Shown here: positions 36,019 through 47,639 of the stretch, in pieces | Numbering within the stretch: the first letter of the stretch is position 1 | Layout: each line of letters opens with the position of its first letter | Origin: Aselliscus stoliczkanus | Taxonomy: Eukaryota; Chordata; Mammalia; Chiroptera; Hipposideridae | NCBI GenBank assembly: GCA_033961575.1 | Contig: CM066730.1 | Location: 120,431,523 to 120,495,522 of the forward strand | Length of the DNA: 64,000 nt | Direction of reading: 5' to 3' | Made by a program: the position numbers and the translations under genes | The notes under the pieces: model-generated | Told to the model about the DNA's origin: nothing | The model's input: the letters and a program-made list of their open reading frames with translations, nothing else | The model's database searches: none

Positions 36019-37172
36019 CATACTATAAAGGTGACTTCAGATTAACAGACATTCTTAAATTTCAGATTATCTAATTCATCATTTTTCTTTTATGATTAAC
36101 ACATTTTTTATCTCACTTGAGAATATCTGCCTATTAACCTCAATTTTTTTTCTTTTATTTTCTCCTTAAAAACATTATTTATTTAGCTTTTATATTTGGA
36201 TCTGCTTTTGATTTCTAACTGATTTTTTGTTTAGGTATGAGGTAGAAACACAGATACATTTTTGATATCAAAAATGCCAGCACCATTTTTTGAAAATATC
36301 ATTCATATCTTAAAACACCAGTATCACCTTCTTCATTAATTAGTGGAACATCTATGTGTGGGTCTATTGTTGCATGAATAGCACATTGTCACATTCCTAT
36401 AACTTAGATATTGATAGTGAACTAAGTATTTCAGTTATGTTTGACTTCTTCAAGATTGCCTTAGCTAGTCTTACCACTTTTCATTTCCATATGGATTTTA
36501 GAATCTGGTTGTCTATTAACATGTACACATATACACACACCATTGTTGGTATTTTAATTGGAACCATACTAAATCTATACATTAAATTGGGGAAGAATTG
36601 ACATTTTTGTAATTTTGAATTTCCTATCTGTGGATATGTATACCTATTCATTTATCTCTTCTTTAATTACACTCATACTATTTTGGTGATTTTAGCCTAG
36701 AGTATTGCATATCTTTTGTTAGATTCATTTAAGTATTTTATATATTTTGCTGTTACTTTAATAAATGTTTTAAATTTTAATTTTATGTGCATTGTTAATA
36801 CAGAAATAACATTTTTTGTGTGTGTTGGCTCCGTTACAATCTCCTTGCTAAAGTCATTAATTTTAAAAACTTGTCTATGGATTCTTTTGAATTTTCTAAG
36901 TAAACAATCATGTCATCTTTAGATAATACTGGCTGCATTTATTTTACCTAGCTAATATGCTGTTTCCATCTCCATTCATCCCATGTCTTATTGTATTGTC
37001 TAATTAGAGAGTAAATAAAATTTTGAATAGAAATTAAGAATAGTTGCATCCTTGTCTTATTCTCAATTCTAGGGAGAAAGTTCACTAGAATTGAGCGTGA
37101 TGATTCCTTTTATTTTTCCTGTAATCCACCTTCCTTTTGCTTAATATATTTACCCAATCAGTGTAAATATAT
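36019..37172 (-). mobile_element. Old L1, continuing segment (right of the young L1)
   Basis: Antisense ORF2 text continues: CAGCACCATTTTTTGAAAATATC, ACTTCTTCAAGATTGCCTTAGC, ACTAAATCTATACATTAAATTGGGG, TTGCATCCTTGTCTTATTCTC. It is diverged and broken. Confidence 0.75.
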
Positions 37173-37174
37173 TA

Positions 37175-37255
37175 TTAGGTTGTTGGAAAAGTCATGACGT
37201 AGTTTTGCAATGAAAAACATAGAAAAAATATGTCATGACTTTTACAACAACCCAA
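37175..37255. mobile_element. 81-bp mariner MITE
   Basis: The ends TTAGGTTGTTGGAAAAGTCA and TGACTTTTACAACAACCCAA are inverted repeats flanked by TA (37173-37174, 37256-37257). The right part AAAAACATAGAAAAAATATG matches the right end of the mariner at 60.2-61.5 kb (AAAAACATAGACAAAATATG). It is in effect the two ends of that mariner joined with everything between them deleted. Confidence 0.92.
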
Positions 37256-37257
37256 TA

Positions 37258-37850
37258 AATATTCAGGGAATCCACTAGTTCAAAGTTGAAAAGAGGGAAG
37301 GAACAACAAATCAGGAGAAAGTGGACAAAGGTATTAATGGTTTCTTCCACTAGTTCTTATCCTGCTTGTCTAGAGATCAGGAGAGTTTAAAGAAAATAGT
37401 AAAGTAGAAAATAAAAATTCAAACATGAAGAGAATTCTTAGTAGTCATTGACATCCTCTTAGAACTGTGGCATTAGGGAGTATAGAAAAAGATAACAAAA
37501 GAAGACTCGGTTCTGTGACTTCCCTGTATTTAAAACACTCCACTTTTGAAATAGCATCTATAATTGTTATTAAAATTATGGTGGAGAAGTTTAATGTACT
37601 CTGAAGAGATGCCATACTTTAAATAGTCTGTGCCTGTTACAAGGTGAGATCATTCTTTAAATCTCATATTTTTATTTACGATCTCATTTTGATGTATATC
37701 ACCATTTAAACTTTAAGGTATGTACTCATATCTTGAAATTTTTACTGATCTTCTCAAGTCTTAAAATAACTGGACCAAAATTTACATGTCATATTATCAT
37801 TTGAGAACTACAATATTTTGTGGTAGTGTGTATGACCCATGGATGCATAG
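37258..37850. other. Gene-free stretch
   Basis: Nothing recognised. Confidence 0.5.
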
Positions 37851-38030
37851 TCATTCATTAATTTTGAAATACTTATTGAAATATATTGTGTCCAAAAAAC
37901 TGTGATGGTTGATGGGAATACAAAAATAAAGAAAACACATCAGTTGCCTATTCATGCGGAGCTCACTTTGTGACATAGTAGTCATTATGCAACTTCAAGG
38001 TTTTTATCAAAACATTGTCACAATGGAGCC
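37850..38030 (+). mobile_element. Ancient LINE-type fragment
   Basis: TTCATTAATTTTGAAATACTTATTG, GGAATACAAAAATAAAG and CGGAGCTCACTTTGTGACATAG follow the start of the old repeat seen at 41.5 kb. Confidence 0.4.
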
Positions 38031-38929
38031 TAACAAGGTTGTGTTGTTAAATATTTAACCAGCGGCTCTTTAGGGACAAAAACCTGAATATGTAGTATTC
38101 ACCAATTTCCATAGCACAAATATTCTTCCCACACCAATTTAAAACAGTCAGTGGTTTAACAACTTGCTCACAAAATTCCTGAAAATATAAAATCTCAAGT
38201 CAGTATGAGCTGGCCCTAGAACATCACTAGATTTAGAGAATAACAAAAAGCCACAAGTGAGAACTAACATTGGGTAAGGGCAAGAGCGGTATGCAGGATT
38301 TTGCCCTGGAACCTGTTGCAAATTGTGTTTTAGAAATGTCATCTAATATAGTAGGAGTTGGTAGAGTAGATCTTACAGAAAAAGTGCTGTTAGGTTTTAA
38401 GTAGTTAATATAGCCTTCCCCAAATTAGATCTTTGTTTATGCACCAGATGATATTGAGGATATATGGGATATAGAGTTTCAGGTTAATTTTCCCTTTTCC
38501 ATTATGTCAACTTTATTTAACACATTAATATAACTTATTTTGACAGAATTTGGATACTGACTCTAGCCTTCTGAACTGTAACAACTCTGAAATATAACCT
38601 GGCCAAAGATTTTTCTGAAACAGGTTTTTAGTAAGTAAGGAATATTTCCTGGACTAAAAGGGAAGTGTTAAAACAAACAAACAAAAAACATTTACTTAAT
38701 ATCTACTTGCTCTGGGTATGTTATGTTCCAAGAAATAATGACAGGCTTCATCAATATCATTGTGAAGAAATCAGATACCTTTTTTACTTTTCTTCATGTT
38801 TTCTTAGTACACACACATACAGGAAACTGCCATAAAGTAGAAAATTACCAACTAGTAGAATAATAGAGTATTAGTGGAGATCCTCACACACTTTAGGAGG
38901 TGGGATATGGTAATCTAGTTAATACATTT
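38031..38929. other. Gene-free AT-rich stretch
   Basis: No gene or named repeat. Confidence 0.5.
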
Positions 38930-39463
38930 TATACATTCTTTTAATATATATAGTGGGCCTAGTATGTGCTAAGCAAAATGAAAAAAAGTGATGAACAAAG
39001 CAAAGATGTTTCATGTGATCATAGAACCTACGGTGTAGTCTTTTGAGGGAGTAAAAAGCTCAGGCAAATAATCACACAAATAAATACATACTTTCAAAAT
39101 GTATAAAATATTATAAAACATAGAAGGGGCTTTAGGAGAATGTAAGAAGGGATCTTACCTAATCTATTAGAAAAGGATTTCCTAAAAAAAAAAAAGATTC
39201 TTTTGAGTTGATATCAGAAGGATATGTAATAGTTCACTAAACAAGAAATGGTCACAAGAGCATCCCCAGCACAGAAACAGTACTTGAGAGCCCTGAAGGT
39301 GAGAAGGAACTCGTTAGTTAGATAGTTATTGTGGCTAGAGCAAAAGAAGCAAGGGAGGGTGAGTGGAAACAGGGCGAGAGGCTGGAAATGTGGGCAAGAA
39401 CAAGTTTAAAACGTTGGTAAAACATGACAGTAAACTTGAACTTCCCACTAAGAGCTGTAAGTT
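38930..39463 (+). mobile_element. Ancient LINE-type repeat, left half
   Basis: AGTGGGCCTAGTATGTGCTAAGCA, CAGGCAAATAATCACACAAATAAATAC, GAGGCTGGAAATGTGGGCAAG and AACTTCCCACTAAGAGCTGTAAG give the order of the old repeat. The right half (TTTAAGGGTTTGGAAAAGGAAATGATCAG) resumes at 40,851. Confidence 0.5.
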
Positions 39464-40842
39464 TTTTTTTTTTTTTCTTTAAGCAGTATAAAAAGGTAGT
39501 TTATTAGAAGAGATACTACATTTACAAGTAAAAGCAGTAGAGGATGGCTCAAAGGCCCGTTATTAGAAGATAAATTATTTTAAGGAGTTTGGAGCATATA
39601 GAACAGGCCATGCACAAAGGCAAGGCTCAAAGGCTCAAAAAGGAAGGAAGATTGTCAAAAAGTCACAAAGAGCAGCAGTCAAAAGGAAAAGAAAAGCACA
39701 CAGACTTTCCAGGACTTGGAATTATTATCCCTTTTTCTCTAGAATGGGCTGTTCCCCTCTGGGCATGGGACTACTTGATTGGAACCCTTAATTGATGATA
39801 GGCTATTACCTCATCTCTTTAGACTACGCATGTTTCTTCCCAGAATTCAGTCTATTATAATGATATGAATACAATTCCAGGCATATGTATGATATTATAA
39901 TACTGGTATAAATTAGGCCTGGGTGAAACAACGGTCGTTATGGCCTTTGCTGTGCAGGTGTGAGTGACTGGTCTAATCCAGTCAGGTATTTTGTTGTTTG
40001 TTTTTTGTTTTTTGTTTTTAGCTGAGCCATCCTGCCACCTGTTGGCAGCTCAACGGCAGCTCAGCTCAGGCTGGGCATTGAACTGCTGTTGCTCAGAGCT
40101 CAGCTCGCACTCTTGAGCGAGCTCTTAACCAACTGAGCCACTCAGTTGGCCCTCCAGTCAGGTATTTTGTACCCATTTTTTTGGGGGGTGGATAGTTACA
40201 ATGAAAAGAAGCTTTGCGTGTAGAAGGGAGGTCACCCAGGCAGTCGCACTCTGTGGGACGTGTAGGAATGCAGAGACCCAATGCCTGCCTCTAACTGCCT
40301 GCCTAGTTTTCCCCTTGAGAGACGTGATCCCTGTAAAATCTCTATGGGAAGCCGAGGGACAGGAGGTCTCTGTATCTGCTTCCTGCTGAGCAGGGGCATA
40401 GAGCTGTCCCTGCCTATTGGGGATTCACGGAACTCTCACCCTAGCTGATCTCAGATGAAAGGAAGGGATCTGGAGCTCCACCTGGAAGACCATGCTGGCT
40501 TCTTTGGTTGTGACTGGCAATCTTGCTGGAGTGTCTTCTGTATCCCAAGGACCCTCTGCCAGCAGACAGCCACAACCTTCCAGCTGCAGCAAGTGATTAT
40601 CTTTGCAGGCTCCTCGAAACTGGTGGGGAGGGGAAGAGAGGGGCTAAAAATATTAATTCTTTTGCTCTCACCATGTACGTGTGTTATCGGAGAGTGGGTC
40701 ATTGAGTCATCACAGGAAAGCATTCCAGGATGTAGGAACAACTCCCTGTGAACAAAGGCAAGCAGGCCAAGGATTTATTAAAAGAAAGACAATATATTCC
40801 CAAAACGCAGGAGTGGATAAGCCCAGGAGGAGAACAACTGCC
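39464..40842 (-). mobile_element. Unidentified poly(A) retroposon (RNA copy of unknown origin)
   Basis: On the minus strand the element ends CTTCTAATAAACTACCTTTTTATACTGC plus an A-rich tail (plus strand T run at 39462-39477), so an AATAAA signal precedes a poly(A) tail. The flanks CTGTAAGTT (39455-39463 region and 40842-40850) are duplicated, and the ancient repeat continues on both sides, which fixes the insertion boundaries. The interior (about 1.2 kb without the nested SINE) is GC-richer than its surroundings. It has no long frame (best 96 codons minus, 98 plus, overlapping) and no protein that I recognise. A second AATAAA lies near 40,775 in minus orientation. Candidates are a retroposed ERV-LTR transcript, a lncRNA, or a 3' UTR of a cellular mRNA. 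Confidence 0.65.
39995..40152 (-). mobile_element. SINE of a second tRNA-headed type
   Basis: Antisense copy: (TTTTTG)n-like tail, AGCTGAGCCATCCTGCCACCT, body, then the head ending AACTGAGCCACTCAGTTGGCCC. The duplication CCAGTCAGGTATTTTGT (39978-39994 and 40154-40170) is exact, so the insertion is young. It lies inside the unidentified retroposon. Confidence 0.92.
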
Positions 40843-40850
40843 TGTAAGTT

Positions 40851-40900
40851 CTTTAAGGGTTTGGAAAAGGAAATGATCAGAAAGAAAAATATTAATATAT
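40851..40900 (+). mobile_element. Ancient LINE-type repeat, right half
   Basis: TTTAAGGGTTTGGAAAAGG…ATGATCAG continues the repeat interrupted at 39,463. Confidence 0.45.
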
Positions 40901-41460
40901 TTTCCGGATTCCCAACACAATATACGGTGTTGCTTGGTTTAGTTTCCTAAAGTCTTTCACATTGGTAAATGGTTGAATCTACTCCATTGGAATTTAAGGT
41001 AGATTTTGTAGATTGAACTTAAAGAAAATTACTGTATCCAATTCTCATATTTTATATTAATATTTGTGGTCAAAACCAACAACAGAAAATGAGCTATTTA
41101 CGTAACTTTTGATTATGCCTTCAAGGCTAGTTCATGAGGGCATCTTCCAACCTCAATTTGTCCCTTGTGCTATTTTTCCCTCTCTCTAAAAGCATATTTT
41201 CTTCTCTCTGAAATATAAATTAAGGCTGAAACTTTATCATGGCATCTTTTAGAGTCAAACTGAAAGTCTTAAGAGGAATTTGAATTTGGAGAATTTTCTT
41301 TGGCCCTATTTGTTGCTTCCTTTAAGCAGATGCAATCGTCTGCACAGACTATATATACACTGTTGAATGAGGTGGTAGGAAAGAACTCATGGCTAGTGTT
41401 GACATCTACTGTTATTCACAACAGTATTTTTTGAACTTCTGAGCTCTAAACCTTATAAAG
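40901..41460. other. Gene-free stretch
   Basis: No gene or repeat recognised. Confidence 0.5.
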
Positions 41461-41464
41461 TTAT

Positions 41465-42950
41465 TATTCATTCAATCATCTTTTCATTCATTCAGTATTT
41501 ATCGAGTGCCTACAATGGGCCAGATGTTTGGAATACATCAGTGAACTAATCAGACACACATAACCGTCCTCATGGAACTTACATATTAGGAGAAGAAAAT
41601 GGTTAATAAACAATAAACATCATAAGTAAATGCAAACACATTGAAGAATGGTAAATACTATACATTATATAGTATGGTCAGTGCTATGGCATAAAAAGAA
41701 AAAGCACAAAGTAAGGTGAGTTGAGAGTGTTAGGAGTGAGGAGAGGGGAAGGATGGAGAATTAAATAGTGTGTTTAGGATAAGTCTCCTTGGAAAGATAA
41801 GATCTGAGCCAGGGCTTGAATGAAGTGAGAGAGTGAACAAAAACAGTATCTGGAGAAAGAGTATTTCCAGAAGAAGGGACAACTAAAGCTAGTGTCCTAA
41901 GGCAGAACATATCTGGTATATTCTAGAAATAGCAAGAGAAAAGTTTGGCTGTAGATGAGTGAGTGAGGGGTATAGTAAGGTAATGAGGATCTACTTACTG
42001 TAGGACCTTCAAAACAATTATAAGGACTTTTGGCTTTACTCTTAGTGAAAGGAGAAGCCATTGGAGAGTTTTTATACAAATTTTTGGCATTTCTGTTGAT
42101 AAAAGACTTTAGGAAAGTAAGGGTAAATTCAAGAAGAACTTGGCAGTAACCTAGGTAAGAGATGATGGTAGCCTAGATGGAATCATTACAATAATTGGTG
42201 AAGGAATAGGATTCTAGATACATTTTGAAAGGAGTGCCAAAAGTATCTGTGCTATGGATGTGAGACAGAAAAGGGCATGTAGGATATCTTTATGATTTTT
42301 TACCTGAACAACTGCAAATTTGCCATTAACTCAGATGGAGAAGACTATACTTAGAACATATTTGGGGAAAAGATTATTAAGACATTAAACATGCAAGTAG
42401 AGGTGTCATGAAGGTAGTTGACACATAAATATAGAATTTAGAAGAGAGTTCTGATTTGATGGTATGATTTTGGAAGTCATTAATATATATTATTTAAAGC
42501 CATTAGACTAGATAAAATCACTAATGGAGTGAGCAAAGACAGAGAAAAGGTCAAAAATACTGAGCTTGGGGCAATTCAGTATTAAGAGGTTGGAGAGGAA
42601 ATGAGAAAGCAGCAAAGGATACTGAGGACTAACTACAGAGAAAGTTAGAAAACTAAGTGTGCAATATAATGGTATCCAAGTTAGGTAGGTATTTAAGAGG
42701 TAGTGAGTAACCAACTATGTCAGCTATTTGCTTATGGGACAAAAAAAAGCGACTGAAATCTAACAATTGGATTTGACAAGATGAGTCATTATAGACCTTA
42801 GGAAGAGCAGCTTTGGGATAAAAACCAGACTTCAGTGAGTTTAGGAGATAATAGTAGGAGAATTTCCAGAAACAGTGTTAAATCATGTGGTGTTTTCCTA
42901 TAACAAAGAGGAATAAATGTGGTAGTAGCTAGAAGGGTGAGGAAGAGCAT
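41465..42950 (+). mobile_element. Ancient LINE-type repeat, long copy
   Basis: In order: CATTCATTCAGTATTTATCGAGTGCCTAC, CCAGATGTTTGGAATACATCAGTGAAC, CATGGAACTTACATATTAGG, GGCTTGAATGAAGTGAGAG, AGGACCTTCAAAACAATTATAAGG, GAAGCCATTGGAGAGTTTT. This is the most complete copy of the old L1M/L2-type repeat in the window. The right limit is uncertain. Confidence 0.55.
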
Positions 42951-43047
42951 AAAGTACATTTTTTTCATTTACTTATTATTTTTATTATTGTAGTTTTCAT
43001 ATTCTTAAATTGAGTGGTCCATGAAAATAAAATTATGGTTAATTTTT

Positions 43048-43097
43048 GTTTTTTTTGAGGGCAGTGTCACTGGCCCTCATATGTGGGACCGAACCGG
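43048..43097 (-). mobile_element. 5'-truncated SINE
   Basis: Only the tail-proximal part of the main SINE remains: GAGGGCAGTGTCACTGGCCC, TCATATGTGGGACC, GAACCGG. The sequence then breaks off into local AT-rich DNA, so the tRNA-like 5' end is missing. Confidence 0.8.
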
Positions 43098-43281
43098 GTA
43101 AAATTTTTAAAAATGTTTTAAAAAGTATATTATAACAATGATGAATCAAATTATAGTCCTTTTTTGTTCAAAAGCATAAAAATTACAGTGACAAATGACA
43201 TAGTAAACAGAGATACATGTGTTACATTTAAATATAACACAAGAAACACAGTATTATTATCAATAAAAAGCCTTCTTCATT

Positions 43282-43445
43282 TTTTTTTTTTTTTTTTTTT
43301 TGTGTGTTTTTTTAGCTGAGCCATCCTGCCACCTGTTGGCAGCTCAACGGCAACTCAGCTCGGGCTGGCATCGAACCGCCATTGCTTAGAGCTCAGCTCA
43401 CACTCTTGAGCAAGCTCTTAACTAACTGAGCCACTCGGCTGGCCC
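43282..43445 (-). mobile_element. SINE of the second type
   Basis: Same family as 39,995-40,152: poly-T, AGCTGAGCCATCCTGCCACCT, then the head ending GAGCCACTCGGCTGGCCC. No clear duplication was found. Confidence 0.88.
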
Positions 43446-43917
43446 TTATATTATGTTTAAATGGTTTTAAATAAAAAAATATGACGGGAAAAATAATAGT
43501 ATGTTAATAGTTTGATCACAGTGATACAATAAAAAAAGGAACGTTGATGATGTGGAAGAAAGGCAGAAGGACAACTGGAGAGAAATGCTTGAGCAGGAGA
43601 AAGGCATCTAGTGCAGGAGTTGTGGAAAGACAGGTTTATATGGAAACATGGAAACTGATCTACAGGCAACAGGAGCGGAGGCATAAGGTGTGTGTACAGA
43701 TGCTGCTAAGTGTGTTGATACAGTGTTGGAAATCTGTGAACATTCCCTTATAATTGCTTTGGTTTTCTCAGTAAACTCAAAGGTCATGAGCTGAGAGAGG
43801 GAAAGTGATAGAAAGTGTTTGGAGTCAAAGAGAGAGTTATGAGGATTATAAAAAGAATTATCAATGATAATGAGAAAATGCATGGACTATGTGCCAAGGA
43901 GAGGCACCAGCAGAAGA
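43446..43917. other. Gene-free stretch left of the ERV-L
   Basis: Overlapping frames of 69-91 codons on both strands have no domains. It may include more ERV sequence. Confidence 0.4.
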
Positions 43918-44191
43918 TTGTTGGTCAGTGGAGAGGTCAAGCCATTTAGTCCCACAGCTGCCAAGCTACAGATTGGCAAGTGCTGTGTTTCTGTTGGCTA
44001 GTGTTTCCTACAGCTGCAACTTTGTTCTACCACTTCCAGTCTAAAGATGGTAACAACTTACCGCCGCCTACTGGCACTAGGGTGTTTCAAGAGCCTGTGT
44101 TGGTTTACTTAAAGCAAAAATGGTGCCTATATTAAGCTTTTTAAATTGCCCCATTAAAGTGTGCCTTCTGTTTTCTGCTTAAAACAGCAAT

Positions 44192-44207
44192 TGGTATCAG
44201 GAGTAGC
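44192..44207 (+). other. Retroviral primer binding site (tRNA-Leu type)
   Basis: TGGTATCAGGAGTAGC follows the presumed LTR end and matches the complement of a tRNA-Leu 3' end with few changes, the primer that names ERV-L elements. Confidence 0.7.
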
Positions 44208-44746
44208 CCCAAGAAGGAAACCTTAAAATTAAGATTCTGGGATTTGCTGGTTTACATATTTTAAAAGCATGTATATATCCCTGCAGAGTGGAAATAGTAA
44301 TGAGCAAGTGTTATCATCTAAATTCAAAAAAAAAAAAAATGGTCATCAGCAAAGAAATTTGAGGCAGTGCCTATAGAAGCAAGGTTTTGTGATAAGTGTC
44401 TGTGACACGAAGTAGCTATGGTGAGACTAGGGGTTACAAAGATTGTAACACGAGAGTTTTTCTAAAGGTCTTAAAGAGCCAACAAAGAGAAAATGAAACA
44501 CAAATTGTCTTGGATGCCAATTGCAGTGTTCAGATGGAAATTTTAAAAGGGCAATATTAAAGGATTTCTTTTTAATCTCCTATAGATATAAGATCAAGCC
44601 CAGGGTCTAATTATAACCATAGTAGAATTATAGAAATAATTAAATGTGCAATTCTACCAGATCTATGCTAAAAAAATGTCATGATTGTGAAAGAGTGAAA
44701 AATCGGGTCATGGCATTAGGGAAGAAACAGATGAAGCTGAGATTTA

Positions 44747-44806
44747 TTTTTTTTTAATTTTAAATCTTTTATTGTGAAATAAACATTTTTTAAAAAAATT
44801 AGTTTC
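44747..44806 (-). mobile_element. Very short L1 3'-end insertion
   Basis: T-rich/A-rich segment ending AAAAAATTAGTTTCA, the L1 3' terminal word, between GAAGCTGAGATTTA (44,733-44,746) and GAAGCTGAGAAATTTA (44,808-44,823). It resembles the 70-bp insertion at 0.73 kb and lies inside the ERV-L. Confidence 0.55.
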
Positions 44807-45899
44807 AGAAGCTGAGAAATTTAAATCCAAAATACACCTAAATCTCTCTTGTTAATGAAAGCAGATCCTGTCTTCTTAAGCTGGAGAACTTGCTTCTTAG
44901 TGGAATTCCAATTACCCTCAGGCCTAACTACCAATCCTGTATGGCCTACAGGTATAGGAAGAAGAGTTAGACGCAACATAGTTTCAATGAGGGTGCGTGG
45001 GTAGTAACCTGGAAGTAGCTGTCCAATGAAAGAGTTGTAGAATCTTGCTGATTTGTATAGGTAAGAGTCTGAAGATCATGAATGAGAGGGATTCTAAAGT
45101 AATTAGGCCAAGCAACATAAAATGTAAGACTAGAATGGGTTGAATTTGTTGAAATGAATGCACTCACTCCTCATTCGCAATTTGTGTTGATTTAATCACT
45201 GGAATGACCATTTATAGTATTCTAAGATGTTGAATTAAAGAGCAAGTTTATTGTCAGTGAAATTGAGATGCTTGAAATTGCAGAGCCCACTTAACGGTAA
45301 AGGTATCCAAAAGATCAAAGACTGTTGGAATGAATGTATAGTGTTGAATCTGTATAGTGTTAATCAATTCTTAGTTTCAATCTTAGGGAAGATGGGGGAC
45401 ACATTTTTCTCCAAGCCTTCTGAGAAGTCTGTGGTCACTATGGTTTTCTAGGATAGAGATAATGGTGGGAAATGCTGTTATGGAATTATACATCCCAATT
45501 TTAATGGGAATAGTGGAATCCTGCTATCCTGGAGTAATAGTGATACTTACCTGTTAGCCAAACATAGGGACAATTACCATAATAAACTTTAGAGAGAAGT
45601 CACAATCAGAGTACTGCCCCAAGCAGAAATATTAGCCAATTGCTCCCAGGATCTCTAGGTATAAAATAGGTGTGGACGCTATTAAGATGCTCTTTGAAAT
45701 ATGGAAGTGGGAGAATTCTAGGTGTCAGTGAGCCGAAAAGTGATTCAAATTGTCAGAGGGGATTTATGGTCTCCTACTCAAGTTCTAGAAGATCTAAGCC
45801 ATTTCGCAGAATTCAAGATATTTGTTTATGGAGAAAGCTGGGTGTTTTTTTTTTTTTGAGAAACACTTTTCATTGTAACACAAGTGCAACTTTCTCCAC

Positions 45900-46080
45900 A
45901 TTTTCTCTTGTAGAGATGCAGCCATTTATGAAAGTGACTGTGTACAGGAGAATGAGACTTTGAGTTTTGTAGACACTGGCTCCAGATCGATACTAATTCC
46001 CAGTGACTTGAAACACATTGGACAGATTTGGGGTTTATAGAGTTCAGAAGACATATAGAGCCTTGGACCAAGTTAAACTC
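45900..46080 (+). pseudogene. ERV-L protease remnant
   Basis: The frame through 45,966 contains FVDTGS, the aspartic-protease active-site signature of retroviral proteases, in a 97-codon frame that stops soon before it. Downstream text is interrupted by stops. In an intact element this enzyme would cleave Gag-Pol. Here it cannot be made. Confidence 0.6.
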
Positions 46081-46200
46081 ATGGTGATTATTTTCCTAGT
46101 CTTAGAATGAATATTAAAAATATGTATATTTAATACTTAACAAAATACACACATTAGTTCCTCAACTAGTGAAATGTGCACTATAAGAATAGAAATGGCC

Positions 46201-46321
46201 AGGGCTGGCCGAGTGGCATGGTGGTTAAGCGCTGGCTTTGGAAGCCAGTGGCCCCAGTTCGGTCCCACATATGAGGGCCAGTGATACTGCCCTCAAAAAA
46301 AGAAAAAGAAAAAGAAAAAAA
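46201..46321 (+). mobile_element. Short-form tRNA-derived SINE
   Basis: The head GGGCTGGCCGAGTGGCATGG runs to ATACTGCCCTC, followed by an (A)n(GAAAAA)n tail. AGAATAGAAATGGCC (46,186-46,200) and AGAGTAGAAATGGCC (46,322-46,336) are the duplication. It splits the ERV-L pol region. Confidence 0.92.
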
Positions 46322-46439
46322 AGAGTAGAAATGGCCTAGTAGAAGATACTGGAACATCCCATCTTTTTATAATATACTGAAAGCGATACTTCATTCCTAG
46401 GGAAATTTCAGAGATGAGTGTCACCATCAAAAAGCTGAA

Positions 46440-46950
46440 AAACAGTGGAGTAATAATTCCTACTACATCCCCATTTACCTCTCCTGTTGGGCCAGCACAA
46501 AAATCGATAGATGGATCTTGAGCATGACTGGAATTTGCAAATTTAAGGAGTCCTGACAAAAAGAGCTACAGTGCAGATATGGTATCTAGACATTGGCCCT
46601 AGTATGCAGCTTTAGATATAGCACTTTTGTTTTCTAACTTCTAACTAGAGTAAATGTAATCAGGAGCCATTTACCTTTACTTGGCAATGAGAGCTATACA
46701 CTTTTCACTGTCTTACCTGAATATTATTTCTGATCTTCTGCTATCAGAATAGAGGAAAGAGACCTTGGTTTTCTGACGATGCTACAGACTATCACATTTG
46801 CTAATTGTGCAATTGTGTTATATTGATGACTTTATACTAATTGAACATGCCAGGCAGGAAGTAGTAAGAACTCTAATAAACCTAATTGCCTAAGTTTAAG
46901 ACACATGTTTGCTAAAGGATAAAGGATAAACTTCAAAAACTACCTGCCAA
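46440..46950 (+). pseudogene. ERV-L reverse transcriptase remnant
   Basis: Short blocks in retroviral RT order: a PFTSPVGPAQK-like block near 46,475, and the catalytic YIDD motif at 46,819-46,830 (TATATTGATGAC) followed by FIL. Blocks fall in different frames and are separated by stops, so the enzyme is dead. Class assignment rests on the neighbouring primer site and the similarity of the blocks to ERV-L pol. Confidence 0.65.
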
Positions 46951-47639
46951 ATGAAGTGTCACTTATCTCTCAATAAATTTGAGAAAAATTGAAGACAAAA
47001 ATAAGGAACCAATTGATATTCTACAAAAGAAAAAAAAAAAAAAGGCCGCTGAAAAGTGAGAGGTAAGTAGCTGAGGCATTTATACCACACAGAAAATGGC
47101 TTGATGAAACTGTAGATGTTGGAGAAAATCCACGCATGTCTAGGGGTACAGCTGCAACTTTTTGTTGTATAATTCAGAAGTTTTAAATTGGGAACAAAAA
47201 ATAAAGGTTCTGTGCCACATAAACTCTGTAGTATAAGCATCTCTGCACTGGTACCTCATATCCAGAAAACTCAATAATATAGGAAATATCTGTGGCAGGT
47301 AGAAATATGGCAAACTCTGGGGGGAATTCTATTATGGCAGCATCTATTATCTATTAGAAACATAAATTCTAGATTTCTACTAGGTCCTGATAGTGTCTAA
47401 ACTCTTGAGCATGGGACACTATATAACTATATCATTTGAAATCCCCATTATGAAATGAATACTATTTAATTTAAAAAAATCCAAAAAATGGATGTTCACT
47501 ACAGCATCCCACGCTGATTCAAGCATATCTGAAAAGTATAATTGCTTAAGCAACTGACTCAGATTCTCATGAGATGAGCTCCTATCAAGTGCTACAGGCT
47601 TTCTCAGGGCTAACACCAAAAGACAAGGGTAAAGAAAAA

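Noticed and set aside
40451..40751. Open frames of 96 (minus) and 98 (plus) codons covering the same bases
   Set aside because: Both strands are open at once and neither shows a domain, as expected from the GC-richer noncoding retroposon.
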